Shown: one piece after another, positions 18,085-26,710 of the stretch
Layout of the letters: each line of letters begins with the position of its first letter
Numbering within the stretch: position 1 is the stretch's first letter
Source of the DNA: Elusimicrobiaceae bacterium
GTDB lineage: Bacteria; Elusimicrobiota; Elusimicrobia; Elusimicrobiales; Elusimicrobiaceae
Assembly: GCA_017520185.1 (NCBI GenBank)
Contig: JAFXGO010000029.1
Location: 1-64,000, forward strand
Length of the DNA: 64,000 nucleotides
Direction: 5' to 3'
Notes under the pieces: generated by a model
Told to the model about the DNA's origin: nothing
Seen by the model: only the letters and a program-made list of their open reading frames with translations
The model's database searches: none
Position numbers and translations under genes: made by a program

Positions 18085-19917
18085 ATGTGGAAACTTCTTT
18101 TATTATCTTTTTGTTTATGGATATGTCCCCTTTCGGCACAAGCAGCCTTAGATTTAAACGGCGTATCCATGACCGCGTCTGTCAACAAATCAGTTATCAC
18201 TATGGAAGATGAAATCATGTTGACGGTCACGATTGACGGAGCCGCAGGAAATGCGGTGCCGATGTTGCCCAGCATGCCCAATTTTAATGTTTATCAGAGT
18301 TCTTTTGTTCAACAAACTCAGAACTTTCACATTATTACCACATACCAATATGTTTTGTTGCCGCGTTTTGCCGGAAAAGCAACCATCGGCCCTATCACCT
18401 TAGAATATGGTAATAAAATCTACAAAACTGATCCCATTAAAGTTGAAGTATACCGTTCCGCCCAACCGGTAAATAAACCTCAAGCACAGGGGATGATTGA
18501 TACATCCATGACGGGCAAAACCAACACAACCAACAAGAAAAAATTTGCCCAAGCCCCTCCTGAAATGCCGCCTTTGGAAAGAGAACTTTATAATCGGGCG
18601 GCTCGTTTGGGAGACAAAGAATATTTTATGGTAGCAGCCGTCAGCAACAAAAAACCCTATCCTAATCAAACAATTACCTTAGCGGTACGCTTTTATTACG
18701 CGCGTCCTTTTATGGGAACGGCTCCTTATACAGCTCCATCTATTAATAATTTATTTATGGAGGAAATCGGTCGTGCGGAAGGCAAACAATATATTGATGG
18801 AAAAAGTTTTATCTATACCGAAATCCGCTATGCAGTATCTGCCGTCACACTAGGGGAAGCCAGCATTGGCCCTGCCACCATTAAATATGTGCCGGAAACG
18901 CGGATAAACCTGTCCATGTTTGACAAAATGTTTGCCAGCATGGGGCAAGAACCTAAAACACTACAATCAAACTCCATTTCTTTACAGGTAATCCCGATAC
19001 CAGCCTTAAATCAACCGAAAAGTTTTTATGGTGCTGTTGGCAGCGGGTATGCCATTTCTGCCTCTGTAGACCGCGAAAAAGTAGAAGCAGGAGATGCGAT
19101 TAATCTAACCGTTAAAGTCAGCGGAAGCGGTAATCTTAAACCAACTTCCGATATCAAACTGCCGGCAATGGTCGGATTTAAAATTTATGATGTAGCCGCC
19201 ACTTCCGGTGTTGTTCCCAGCAACGGCGAACTGAAAAGTTATAAAATTTTCAAGACTGTTTTGGTACCCTCCGCTTCCGGAAACTACGTTGTACCGGCTT
19301 TGGCTTGGTCCTTTTTTGATCCCACTCTTAAACAATATCGGACTTTATACACAGATCCCATTGATATCGAAGTGACCCCCAGCACACAGGAAGAAAGCGG
19401 TTTTGATTTTTCTGCACAACAAGATTTAGGCAACGGTTTTAGACAGTTGGGCAGAGATATTCTGTATTTAAAATCTACCATTAAACCTGATACGGATAAT
19501 TTTTTAACCCGTATCGGAAAAATGAATTGGCTCATCTATGTAGCTTTGGCAGTATTGGCTTTGGTCGGATTTTTTGCTTTATCTGATAAAAAAACATGGG
19601 CACAAAAACATGCTTTGGCCAAAGCGAAAGCGCAATTAAAAAATGCTTATCATGAAGAAGTAATCTCAGATGCGCTCAGCACTTACTTACAGTTGCGCTA
19701 TCAGGTGCATACGGGCAGTTTGCCGTTGCGAGATATTTCCGCTGCTTTAAAACAAAAATCTTGCTCTGCTGAGTTAGTCGCTCAATTTGAAACTTTATGG
19801 CAAAAATTAGACGCGGCCCGTTTTGCTCCGGTAGATATGCAAGGAGAGGGAACTCATGAATTGGCGCGCCAAGCCTTAGAACTGATAAAGGATATGGATA
19901 AGGAGAGTAAAAAATGA
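18085..19917 (+). CDS. batD: BatD-type exported protein
   Basis: A 610-residue protein with a signal peptide, repeated Ig-like periplasmic domains (VSMTASVNKSVITMEDEIMLTV near the start, YAISASVDREKVEAGDAINLTV near 320), a membrane helix near 474-495 (WLIYVALAVLALVGFFAL) and a helical cytoplasmic tail. This matches the oxygen-tolerance BatD family. The tail (ISDALSTYLQLRYQ) resembles that of the 14344 protein. It starts 3 nt after batC and overlaps batE by 4 nt. Confidence 0.87.
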   Translation: MWKLLLLSFCLWICPLSAQAALDLNGVSMTASVNKSVITMEDEIMLTVTIDGAAGNAVPMLPSMPNFNVYQSSFVQQTQNFHIITTYQYVLLPRFAGKATIGPITLEYGNKIYKTDPIKVEVYRSAQPVNKPQAQGMIDTSMTGKTNTTNKKKFAQAPPEMPPLERELYNRAARLGDKEYFMVAAVSNKKPYPNQTITLAVRFYYARPFMGTAPYTAPSINNLFMEEIGRAEGKQYIDGKSFIYTEIRYAVSAVTLGEASIGPATIKYVPETRINLSMFDKMFASMGQEPKTLQSNSISLQVIPIPALNQPKSFYGAVGSGYAISASVDREKVEAGDAINLTVKVSGSGNLKPTSDIKLPAMVGFKIYDVAATSGVVPSNGELKSYKIFKTVLVPSASGNYVVPALAWSFFDPTLKQYRTLYTDPIDIEVTPSTQEESGFDFSAQQDLGNGFRQLGRDILYLKSTIKPDTDNFLTRIGKMNWLIYVALAVLALVGFFALSDKKTWAQKHALAKAKAQLKNAYHEEVISDALSTYLQLRYQVHTGSLPLRDISAALKQKSCSAELVAQFETLWQKLDAARFAPVDMQGEGTHELARQALELIKDMDKESKK

Positions 19918-20633
19918 AAAAATATATTTTAGCTTTCTTACTGCCTTGTTTGTGGGTACTATCTGTTGGAGCGGTGGATTTACAACAAGCGGAACAATAT
20001 TACAGAGAGGGCCGTTTTGCCGCAGCATTGGGCGCATATGAAAATTTACTTAAAAACTACCCAAACGACCCTTATCTTTACTACAATATAGGAAACTGCT
20101 ATTTCAAAATGGGAAGTCGTGGCCTTGCTATTGCAAATTATTTTCGTGCTTTTCGCCTAGCACCCCGAGATGCAGACATTCGGCATAACTTAACTTTGAC
20201 TTTGGATTCTGCCGGAGAAAAATTTGTACCTGCAGGAATGCCTGTCAGTTTGCATAAGGCGTTCTTTGCATTCACGACGTTAGAGCTAAAAGGCTTAAGT
20301 ATTTTAACTTTACTTCTATGTTGTGCTTTGGCTGGATTTTGGCTATTTAAACGTCGGGCAGGAATTTTACTTGGTTTGTCTACAACCATACTTTTGGTAT
20401 TGGGTGGCTGGTATTTGTGGCGCAGTCATATAGATGGGGTTTCTTTGGCGGTAGTAGCCGCACCCACTGCCGAACTCAGAAGCGGACCGGGCAACAATTT
20501 CCCCGCCAGTGCCAATGTATCGCAAGGGCATTTATTGACAGTGCTAGATAGCAAAGATCATTGGGACGAAGTAATTGTGAATTCCCAAGCTATTAAAGGC
20601 TGGATAGAAGCCAACGATTTAGAAAAAATATAA
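19914..20633 (+). CDS. batE: TPR-SH3 protein of the Bat operon (BatE type)
   Basis: A 239-residue protein. A signal peptide precedes TPRs (AEQYYREGRFAAALGAYENLL, YYNIGNCYFKMGSRGLAIANY), then two membrane segments near residues 120-165, then a bacterial SH3-like domain (AELRSGPGNNFPASANVSQG and GWIEANDLEKI). The TPR-TM-SH3 order is typical of BatE. Overlap with batD indicates coupling. It closes the Bat block; sugar phosphate genes follow in the same direction. Confidence 0.85.
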   Translation: MKKYILAFLLPCLWVLSVGAVDLQQAEQYYREGRFAAALGAYENLLKNYPNDPYLYYNIGNCYFKMGSRGLAIANYFRAFRLAPRDADIRHNLTLTLDSAGEKFVPAGMPVSLHKAFFAFTTLELKGLSILTLLLCCALAGFWLFKRRAGILLGLSTTILLVLGGWYLWRSHIDGVSLAVVAAPTAELRSGPGNNFPASANVSQGHLLTVLDSKDHWDEVIVNSQAIKGWIEANDLEKI

Positions 20634-20644
20634 AGGATTTTTAT

Positions 20645-21202
20645 ATGTTTATACACAAAGAAGCTGATGAATTAATTGCCGCTATTACCTATGTAAAAGA
20701 GAATTTAGCCGGCCAAGTGGAAACATTGGCCAGTCAAATTATCACTGCTTTTAAGAACGGAAAAAAAGTAATTTTAATGGGAAATGGCGGAAGCGCAGCA
20801 GATGCGCAACACATCGCCGCTGAGTTTGTGGGACGTTTTAAAAAAGAACGCAAATCTTTTCCGGCTCTTGCCTTAAATACCAATACCTCTACTTTAACAG
20901 CTGTGGGAAATGACTATAGTTATGACGTTGTCTTTTCTCGCCAGATTGACGGTTTTGCCCAAGAGGGAGACGTAGTCATCGGTATTTCCACTTCCGGCAA
21001 TAGTAAAAATGTAGAGTTGGCCTTAGAGTTGGCCAAAGAGCGCGGTTGCTATACGGCGGCCTTGTTGGGTAAAGATGGCGGAACTATTAAAAACAAAGTA
21101 GATTTGCCGATAGTGGTAAAATGGCCCAATACACCCCGTGTACAAGAGTGTCATATTTTTATCGGTCACAGTGTATGTGACTTGGTGGACCAAGCGTTTT
21201 AG
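20645..21202 (+). CDS. gmhA: Phosphoheptose isomerase (SIS domain)
   Basis: A 185-residue SIS-fold enzyme that converts sedoheptulose 7-phosphate to D-glycero-manno-heptose 7-phosphate, the first step to LPS core heptose. MGNGGSAADAQHIAAEFVGRFKKER (residues 40-64) carries the active-site Glu, GISTSGNSKNVELAL is the SIS phosphate loop, and QECHIFIGH near the C-terminus carries the catalytic His. The related DiaA is the alternative. Its presence argues for heptose in the outer envelope. It lies 11 nt after batE and 8 nt before rpiB. Confidence 0.9.
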   Translation: MFIHKEADELIAAITYVKENLAGQVETLASQIITAFKNGKKVILMGNGGSAADAQHIAAEFVGRFKKERKSFPALALNTNTSTLTAVGNDYSYDVVFSRQIDGFAQEGDVVIGISTSGNSKNVELALELAKERGCYTAALLGKDGGTIKNKVDLPIVVKWPNTPRVQECHIFIGHSVCDLVDQAF

Positions 21203-21210
21203 GAGAATTT

Positions 21211-21657
21211 ATGAAAGTAGCCGTTGCCTGTGATCATGCCGGTTTTCCGTTAAAAGAAACCGTTGTAAATAAAATCAAAGAGTTGGGACATGAGGTTATT
21301 AATTGCGGTACCGACGATACCCAACGGGTGGACTTTCCTGATCATGCCGCCAAAGCCGGCCATTTACTGCAAAGCCATGCGGCGGACCGGGCTGTATTAA
21401 TCTGCGGCAGCGGGATCGGAATGTGTATCGCTGCCAACAAAATACATGGTGTGTATGCCTGTGTCTGTCATGATAGTTATTCTGCCAGACAAGGGGTGGA
21501 ACACGACGCCATGAATGCTCTTTGCTTGGGGGCGATGGTAATTGGACCCAATTTGGCCGAAGTATTGGTGGAAGAATTTTTGAAAGCAGAATATTTCAAT
21601 ACCGGCAACTATAAAAAGCGTGTGAATAAAATTCTTGACTTAGAAGAAAAATTTTAA
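21211..21657 (+). CDS. rpiB: Ribose-5-phosphate isomerase B
   Basis: A 148-residue RpiB/LacAB enzyme interconverting ribose 5-phosphate and ribulose 5-phosphate. ACDHAGFPLKE at the N-terminus binds the phosphate, CGSGIGMCIAANKI (near 68-81) contains the catalytic Cys, and RAVLICGSG plus the His/Arg pairs are conserved. It follows gmhA and precedes pgi, so three sugar phosphate isomerases are coexpressed. Confidence 0.95.
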   Translation: MKVAVACDHAGFPLKETVVNKIKELGHEVINCGTDDTQRVDFPDHAAKAGHLLQSHAADRAVLICGSGIGMCIAANKIHGVYACVCHDSYSARQGVEHDAMNALCLGAMVIGPNLAEVLVEEFLKAEYFNTGNYKKRVNKILDLEEKF

Positions 21658-21676
21658 AACTTGTAAATAAGGATGT

Positions 21677-23350
21677 ATGACCCATATGAAAATGAACGCA
21701 AACCCTATGGCGGAAGGGATTATCCGCGAAGGCATCATAAAGTTGGAAAATTTAGACTTTAACACTAAGTTTTGGTCTAAAGATCCTTCTTTGTGGAAAA
21801 AAGATCCCGAACACCAAAATTTGATTAAAAACTTCTTAGGTTGGCAAAAAGTATATGATTGGACGCTAGAACACATCGAAAATGTGCTTAAGTTTGCTCA
21901 AGAAGCTAAAAAAGATTATAAATATTGCGTTGTTATGGGTATGGGCGGCAGCAGTTTGGCGCCGGAAGTATTTCGTTCCTTATTTGGCAAGCAGGCCGGT
22001 TATCCGGAGCTTTTCGTCTTAGACAGCACAAACCCCGATTGGGTGGCTGATGTGCGCTGCAAAATCAACCCCGCCGAAACTTTGTTCATTTTTGCCAGCA
22101 AATCCGGAGGTACGGTGGAGCCTTCTTCCCAATTTGCCTATTTCTTTGATGAAGTCAAAAAAGCAGGCATTAAAAATCCGGGCCATCATTTTATCGCAAT
22201 TACTGATGCCAACACCGGTTTGCAAGATTTAGCCAAGAAAAACAAATTTCGCAAAATTTTTACCAATCCGTCTGATATCGGTGGCAGATTTTCTGCCTTG
22301 TCTTTCTTTGGCATTATACCGGCTGCCATCATGGGTGTAGATGTGGTAAAAATTTTAAATTTAGCCAAAGAAGCGGCTGCCACCTATGTGCCGGAAGCGC
22401 CCGTTAAAGACAATTTAGCGGTTAAATTGGGTGCTTATATGGGTGCTTGCTACTCTAACCACAGCAAAGACAAAATGACGGTTTTGGCTCCGCAAGAGAT
22501 CACTACCTTTGGTTTGTGGGCAGAGCAACTGGTGGCTGAATCTACCGGTAAAGAAGGCAAAGGCATTGTGCCGGTGGTGGCGGAAACCCTACACCGCAAC
22601 TTTGACTATCGTGAAGATCGCTTTTTTGTATATCTTTCCACTGATACCGATGACAACAAAAGAGTGGCTGAAATTGCCAAAGATTTAGCCGAAAGAGCCT
22701 TCCCCATTGTCACCATTCATATGGAAGACTACTACCAATTAGGTGCTATGTTCTTGTTATGGGAAATTGCCACCGCAGCTGCAGGTGCCATTTTGGCCAT
22801 TGATCCTTTTGATCAACCCAATGTACAAGAAGCCAAAACGTTGACTAAAAACGTCCTTTCCAAGTTAGCCGCCGGAGATATTCCTGCAGAAGTGACGGCA
22901 CCGCTTTTGGTATCCAAAGATTTGATTTCTGAAGTAAAGTTAAACACTTTATCCCAAGATTTCTATTCTTTAATGGAAAGCAACGATTATGTGGCCATTT
23001 TGCCTTACTTGTGGCCTTCTAAAGAAATCGATGAAGCCTTGAACCAACTGCGCGATAAAATCTTATGCCGCACCAAGAGATCTGTTGTGTTTGGTTATGG
23101 CCCGCGTTATTTACATTCCAGCGGTCAGTTGCACAAAGGCGATAGCAATAACGGCGTGTTCCTTTTGATTTCTACCGATCCGGTAAACGACGTTAAAATT
23201 CCCGGTCAAAGTTATACTTTCGGACAACTTTGTAATGCGCAAGCATTGGGTGATTTCCAAGCCTTAGAGAACAAAGGTCGCCGCGTAGTAAAACTGCATT
23301 TACAACAGCCGGTTGCTCAAGCCATTAAAAAACTGAGCGACTCTTTCTAA
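21677..23350 (+). CDS. pgi: Glucose-6-phosphate isomerase, divergent form
   Basis: A 557-residue protein with two SIS domains. VVMGMGGSSLAPEVFRSLFG (near residue 85) and IFASKSGGTVEPSSQFAYF (near 135) are phosphate-binding loops, and GGRFSALSFFGIIPAA follows. It matches the Pgi half of bifunctional transaldolase/Pgi proteins better than classical E. coli Pgi; no transaldolase half is present. It interconverts glucose 6-phosphate and fructose 6-phosphate. Two ATGs (21677 and 21686) are possible; the second has better spacing from AAGGA. It ends the long moxR operon before a strong terminator. Confidence 0.86.
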   Translation: MTHMKMNANPMAEGIIREGIIKLENLDFNTKFWSKDPSLWKKDPEHQNLIKNFLGWQKVYDWTLEHIENVLKFAQEAKKDYKYCVVMGMGGSSLAPEVFRSLFGKQAGYPELFVLDSTNPDWVADVRCKINPAETLFIFASKSGGTVEPSSQFAYFFDEVKKAGIKNPGHHFIAITDANTGLQDLAKKNKFRKIFTNPSDIGGRFSALSFFGIIPAAIMGVDVVKILNLAKEAAATYVPEAPVKDNLAVKLGAYMGACYSNHSKDKMTVLAPQEITTFGLWAEQLVAESTGKEGKGIVPVVAETLHRNFDYREDRFFVYLSTDTDDNKRVAEIAKDLAERAFPIVTIHMEDYYQLGAMFLLWEIATAAAGAILAIDPFDQPNVQEAKTLTKNVLSKLAAGDIPAEVTAPLLVSKDLISEVKLNTLSQDFYSLMESNDYVAILPYLWPSKEIDEALNQLRDKILCRTKRSVVFGYGPRYLHSSGQLHKGDSNNGVFLLISTDPVNDVKIPGQSYTFGQLCNAQALGDFQALENKGRRVVKLHLQQPVAQAIKKLSDSF

Positions 23351-23360
23351 ATTTGCCACA

Positions 23361-23391
23361 CAAGGCGGCGCCTATAACGCCGCCTTTTTTA
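23361..23391 (+). terminator. Terminator of the moxR-to-pgi operon
   Basis: GGCGGCG and CGCCGCC form a 7-bp stem around CCTATAA, followed by six Ts. The T-run ends about 4 nt before the miaB start codon. Confidence 0.93.
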
Positions 23392-23394
23392 TTT

Positions 23395-24624
23395 ATGAAA
23401 AAACTTTTTATTCAAACTTACGGTTGCCAAATGAATATCGCTGATTCGGAAGAAATGGCGGCGCACTTGTTAGAGCGCGGCTATATTCCTACAGAAAATT
23501 TAGAAGAAGCGGATTTGGCACTTATCAATACCTGTACCGTACGGGACCATGCCGAACACCGCGCCCTTTCATTTTTAGGCCGGTTGAGAAAATGGAAACG
23601 TGAAAATCCCCAGCGTATTATTATTTTTGCCGGCTGCGCAGCACAACGTTTGGGTGAAAGCCTCAAAAAAACATTCCCTTTTTTAGATTTGGTTTGCGGA
23701 GCCAAAGAAATAGACGGCTTTGCCGAACTCTTGGACAAAAGCGGCCTTTTTACCTTAGACCAAGCGCCTGCCGCACAACCCCCCACCTCTATTACCGGTT
23801 ATGTGACGATTATGCGCGGCTGTGATTTTAAATGCAGTTATTGTATTGTTCCTTCCGTACGCGGGCCTATACAATGCCTACCCTCTGCCGAAATTCTGAA
23901 AAATGCCGCTCTAAAAGCAGCACAGGGATATAAAGAAATTGTCCTTTTGGGTCAAACGGTCAATGCGTGGAAAGAAGATGGCAAAACCTTTGCTGATTTA
24001 CTTAATGAAGTTTCTGCTCTTGAAGGTGTAGAGCGTGTGCGCTTTGTCAGTCCGCACCCTATTTTTATTACGCCTGATTTTTTAAAAGCGGTGGAAAACA
24101 ATCCGAAAATCGCAAGACATATTCACTTGCCGGTGCAGAGCGGTTCCAGCAAAGTATTGCAAGAGATGAAGCGCGGATATAACCGGGAAATTTTACTGGA
24201 AAAATTAGACGCATTAAAAGAGCGCGGTTTTGCCATCAGTACAGATATTATCGTAGGCTTTCCGACAGAAACGGAAGCAGACTTCCAACAAACCCTTTCT
24301 TTAGTAGAACGGGTGCATTTCTCAGCGGCTTATTGCTTTAAATATTCCCCCCGTCAAGGAACACCGGCCGCCGAAATGACTCTTTTTCCAGAAAAAATAC
24401 TGGAAGAAAGACTGGATATTTTGTTAAATAAAGTAAAGGGTTTGGCAGAAAGTTCCTACCAAGCACAACTGGGTAAAACCGTACAGATTTTAATGCAAAC
24501 CCCCAACAAGGGACGTACGTCGGATAATTTTTGGGCGCAAACCCGAAACTCCTATCCGGTGGGAAGCGTAATCAATACCGAAGTAGTGGGCGTAGAAGAC
24601 ACATTACTTTTAACGAGGGATTAA
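23395..24624 (+). CDS. miaB: tRNA-2-methylthio-N6-dimethylallyladenosine synthase
   Basis: A 409-residue methylthiotransferase that adds the 2-methylthio group to i6A37 of tRNAs. The N-terminal cluster cysteines are C11 (TYGCQMN), C47 (INTCTVRD) and C81 (FAGCAAQ). The radical-SAM CxxxCxxC is C143, C147 and C150. A C-terminal TRAM domain follows. I start at the ATG at 23395 because an earlier in-frame ATG would read through the terminator hairpin. There is no Shine-Dalgarno and the terminator ends just before the ATG. miaA, the previous step, lies 540 nt downstream. Confidence 0.93.
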   Translation: MKKLFIQTYGCQMNIADSEEMAAHLLERGYIPTENLEEADLALINTCTVRDHAEHRALSFLGRLRKWKRENPQRIIIFAGCAAQRLGESLKKTFPFLDLVCGAKEIDGFAELLDKSGLFTLDQAPAAQPPTSITGYVTIMRGCDFKCSYCIVPSVRGPIQCLPSAEILKNAALKAAQGYKEIVLLGQTVNAWKEDGKTFADLLNEVSALEGVERVRFVSPHPIFITPDFLKAVENNPKIARHIHLPVQSGSSKVLQEMKRGYNREILLEKLDALKERGFAISTDIIVGFPTETEADFQQTLSLVERVHFSAAYCFKYSPRQGTPAAEMTLFPEKILEERLDILLNKVKGLAESSYQAQLGKTVQILMQTPNKGRTSDNFWAQTRNSYPVGSVINTEVVGVEDTLLLTRD

Positions 24625-24625
24625 T

Positions 24626-25093
24626 ATGACTACTAAAAAAACTTTTTCTGAAAAACGCAAACATCGTCGCATGCCGGTTATTAGCAATCTAATTGAGCCG
24701 GTGAATTTGTATTACAAAACCCAAGACGGAAAAGAAACTTCCCTCGTGGCTATTTTGGCTGACCTATCTGCTTCCGGTATGCGTATGATTAGTTTTTTGG
24801 GCGCGCCGTTGGCGGATCATTTTTCTATCAGTTTACAACTTCCCGGTGTAGAAAAGATGGAAATTCAGGCTCGCACCGCTTGGCTTAAACAAAAAGAGAA
24901 TGTTTTTACCGTTGGCATTGAATTTACGGATATGAAACCGGAAAATGCCGCTATCATCAGTGCAATGGCTGACGATTTTAACGACTGTGACACACGCGTT
25001 CTTTTGCGCTTGCCGGAAGTATGCGTAGGCACGTGCAAAGCCTGCCGCATCTGCAATAAAATTCAAAAAGATGAAACTTTGTTTGAAGATTAA
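24626..25093 (+). CDS. PilZ-domain protein with a C-terminal cysteine cluster
   Basis: A 155-residue protein. RKHRRMPV at residues 11-18 fits the RxxxR arm of PilZ and DLSASGMRM near 47-55 fits the (D/N)xSxxG motif, so cyclic-di-GMP binding is likely. The beta barrel continues to about residue 105. The last 25 residues add CVGTCKACRICNK, four Cys in a short stretch not part of PilZ, perhaps a metal site. It starts just after the miaB stop. Given the pilins and PilT in this genome, a role in pilus or envelope control is plausible but inferred. Confidence 0.82.
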   Translation: MTTKKTFSEKRKHRRMPVISNLIEPVNLYYKTQDGKETSLVAILADLSASGMRMISFLGAPLADHFSISLQLPGVEKMEIQARTAWLKQKENVFTVGIEFTDMKPENAAIISAMADDFNDCDTRVLLRLPEVCVGTCKACRICNKIQKDETLFED

Positions 25094-25103
25094 ATCTATC
25101 CGT

Positions 25104-25137
25104 CAAAAAAACCGCTCCGAACGGAGCGGTTTTTTTA
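25104..25137 (+). terminator. Terminator after the PilZ gene
   Basis: ACCGCTCCG and CGGAGCGGT form the stem, followed by seven Ts. The T-run occupies the -35 position of the presumed miaA promoter. Confidence 0.92.
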
Positions 25138-25165
25138 TGGCGAAGTAATTTACTAAAATATAGAT

Positions 25166-26101
25166 ATGAAACACATAGTGATAGCAGGCCCCACCGCCAG
25201 CGGAAAAACGGAACTGTCCCTTGTTTTAGCACGTAAATTAAATACGGAAATCATCTCTGCCGACTCTAGGCAAGTTTTCCGCAAACTCACCGTCGGTACC
25301 GCAAAACCGCAAGGCCATTGGCAAAACGGAAAATATTGGGTAAACGGGGTTGCTTATCACTTGGTAGATTTTTTAGAGCCTGCGGCAAGTTTTGATGTTT
25401 CTTCGTTTTGTAATCGCTCCCAAAAGTTGACGGACGGCACGCCCGATAAACCCTTTATTTTTGCAGGCGGTACGGGTATGTATATTCATGCACATTTCGT
25501 GGGGTTGGACCCACTTCCCCCCTCATCCCCTGCCTTACGCGCTGAACTCACAGCCTTTGCCGAAAAAAATGGCAAAGAGGCCCTGCATGAACGCCTTGCC
25601 CACTTAGACCCTGTTTCTGCCGCACAAATCCCCGCAGGAAACATTCAACGTGTCATGCGCGCGCTGGAAATCTGCCTGCTCTCGGGCCAAGCGGCCTCTG
25701 GCTTAAAATCGGGCAATTTCTTTGGTCAATTCCCTTCAGAAAAAGCACTTCTTGTGTATTTGAATTGGGATAAAGATATTTTAAATAAACGCATCGAAAA
25801 AAGAACTCAAGAAATGCTAAATCCTATGGCGGAAGAAACGAGGGCACTGCTTGCCAGCGGAGCGGAAGAAGACTGCAATGGCCTAAAAAGTTTGGGCTAT
25901 CCTCAAATTTTACAGTGGCTCAAAGGTGAAAAGAGTAAAGAAGAAACATTGGAAAAAATTATCACGCTCACGCGTCAATATGCTAAGCGCCAGCGCACGT
26001 GGTTTAACAGATATAAAAATGCCCTGCGCGTAGATCTTTGTACCGCGCAGGACTTTGACGTAGAAAAAATTACGGATAAAATTTTAGAAGAGTATAATTA
26101 A
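25166..26101 (+). CDS. miaA: tRNA dimethylallyltransferase
   Basis: A 311-residue enzyme that prenylates A37 of tRNAs reading UNN codons. The P-loop AGPTASGKTEL is at residues 6-16, ISADSRQVFRKLTVGTAKP follows, and FAGGTGMYIHA near 100 is the third conserved block; QYAKRQRTWFNR near the C-terminus is also diagnostic. A TAAAAT box ends 6 nt before the ATG and there is no Shine-Dalgarno. The stop overlaps the convergent pilin stop in TAATTA. Confidence 0.95.
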   Translation: MKHIVIAGPTASGKTELSLVLARKLNTEIISADSRQVFRKLTVGTAKPQGHWQNGKYWVNGVAYHLVDFLEPAASFDVSSFCNRSQKLTDGTPDKPFIFAGGTGMYIHAHFVGLDPLPPSSPALRAELTAFAEKNGKEALHERLAHLDPVSAAQIPAGNIQRVMRALEICLLSGQAASGLKSGNFFGQFPSEKALLVYLNWDKDILNKRIEKRTQEMLNPMAEETRALLASGAEEDCNGLKSLGYPQILQWLKGEKSKEETLEKIITLTRQYAKRQRTWFNRYKNALRVDLCTAQDFDVEKITDKILEEYN

Positions 26102-26577
26102 TTGTTTTCTCGGGAATCTTCTATCAGGTATCCTTGACTTTCCAAAGATTTACAAATTTTATAGCCAAAATCGGTATAAGAAGTACAATATTCTTTTTCC
26201 CCTGCCGCGATATATTTTACATACTCAGACCAATATCCATCTTGATAACCGATGTCGTAATTATCTTTTTGATCTCCGAAAGATACCCCTCCATCAAAAG
26301 CATAAACAAAATGCTGAGTTTCATAATATGCATTTCCGTTCCATTGCCCGCCACTTAATTCCAAATATTCTGGCACATTGGCTATGCATTCATTATTAAA
26401 ATCACACTCCATAGCACGCACTTTTATTTGGTCTTTTATATATTTCATATTACTTAATGCTTCGGCCAGTCTAGACTTTTCCACCGCTAATTGATACTTA
26501 GGCAAAGCCACCGCAGACAAAATGCCGATAATTAGTACCACAACCAAAAGTTCAATCAATGTAAAACCTTTCTTCAT
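26098..26577 (-). CDS. Type IV pilin-like protein
   Basis: A 159-residue prepilin. MKKG|FTLIELLVVVLIIGILSAVALPKYQ gives a three-residue basic leader plus Gly, cleavage before Phe, and Glu at +5. The globular part has pairs of cysteines (CDFNNEC, YCTSYTDFGYKIC), suggesting a disulfide loop near the C-terminus as in PilE/PilA. AGGAG lies 6-7 nt before the ATG. It stands alone in convergent orientation to miaA, and no pilus assembly gene is adjacent. Confidence 0.9.
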   Translation of the reverse strand: MKKGFTLIELLVVVLIIGILSAVALPKYQLAVEKSRLAEALSNMKYIKDQIKVRAMECDFNNECIANVPEYLELSGGQWNGNAYYETQHFVYAFDGGVSFGDQKDNYDIGYQDGYWSEYVKYIAAGEKEYCTSYTDFGYKICKSLESQGYLIEDSRENN

Positions 26578-26670
26578 AGGGGTTCTCCTTTTTTTGCTCC
26601 AATTTTTCCGTCCGAAAAAATTGTATCAAAAAAAAAAAACAAGTCAAGCAAAATTTCACGTTTTCCCACT

Positions 26671-26699
26671 TTGCCGACAAAACAACCAATAATTTATAC
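26671..26699 (+). promoter_or_regulatory. Promoter of hflX
   Basis: -35 TTGCCG (26671-26676), 17-nt spacer, -10 TTATAC (26694-26699). Transcription would start about 5 nt before the hflX ATG. Confidence 0.65.
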
Positions 26700-26710
26700 A
26701 ATTAAATTAT

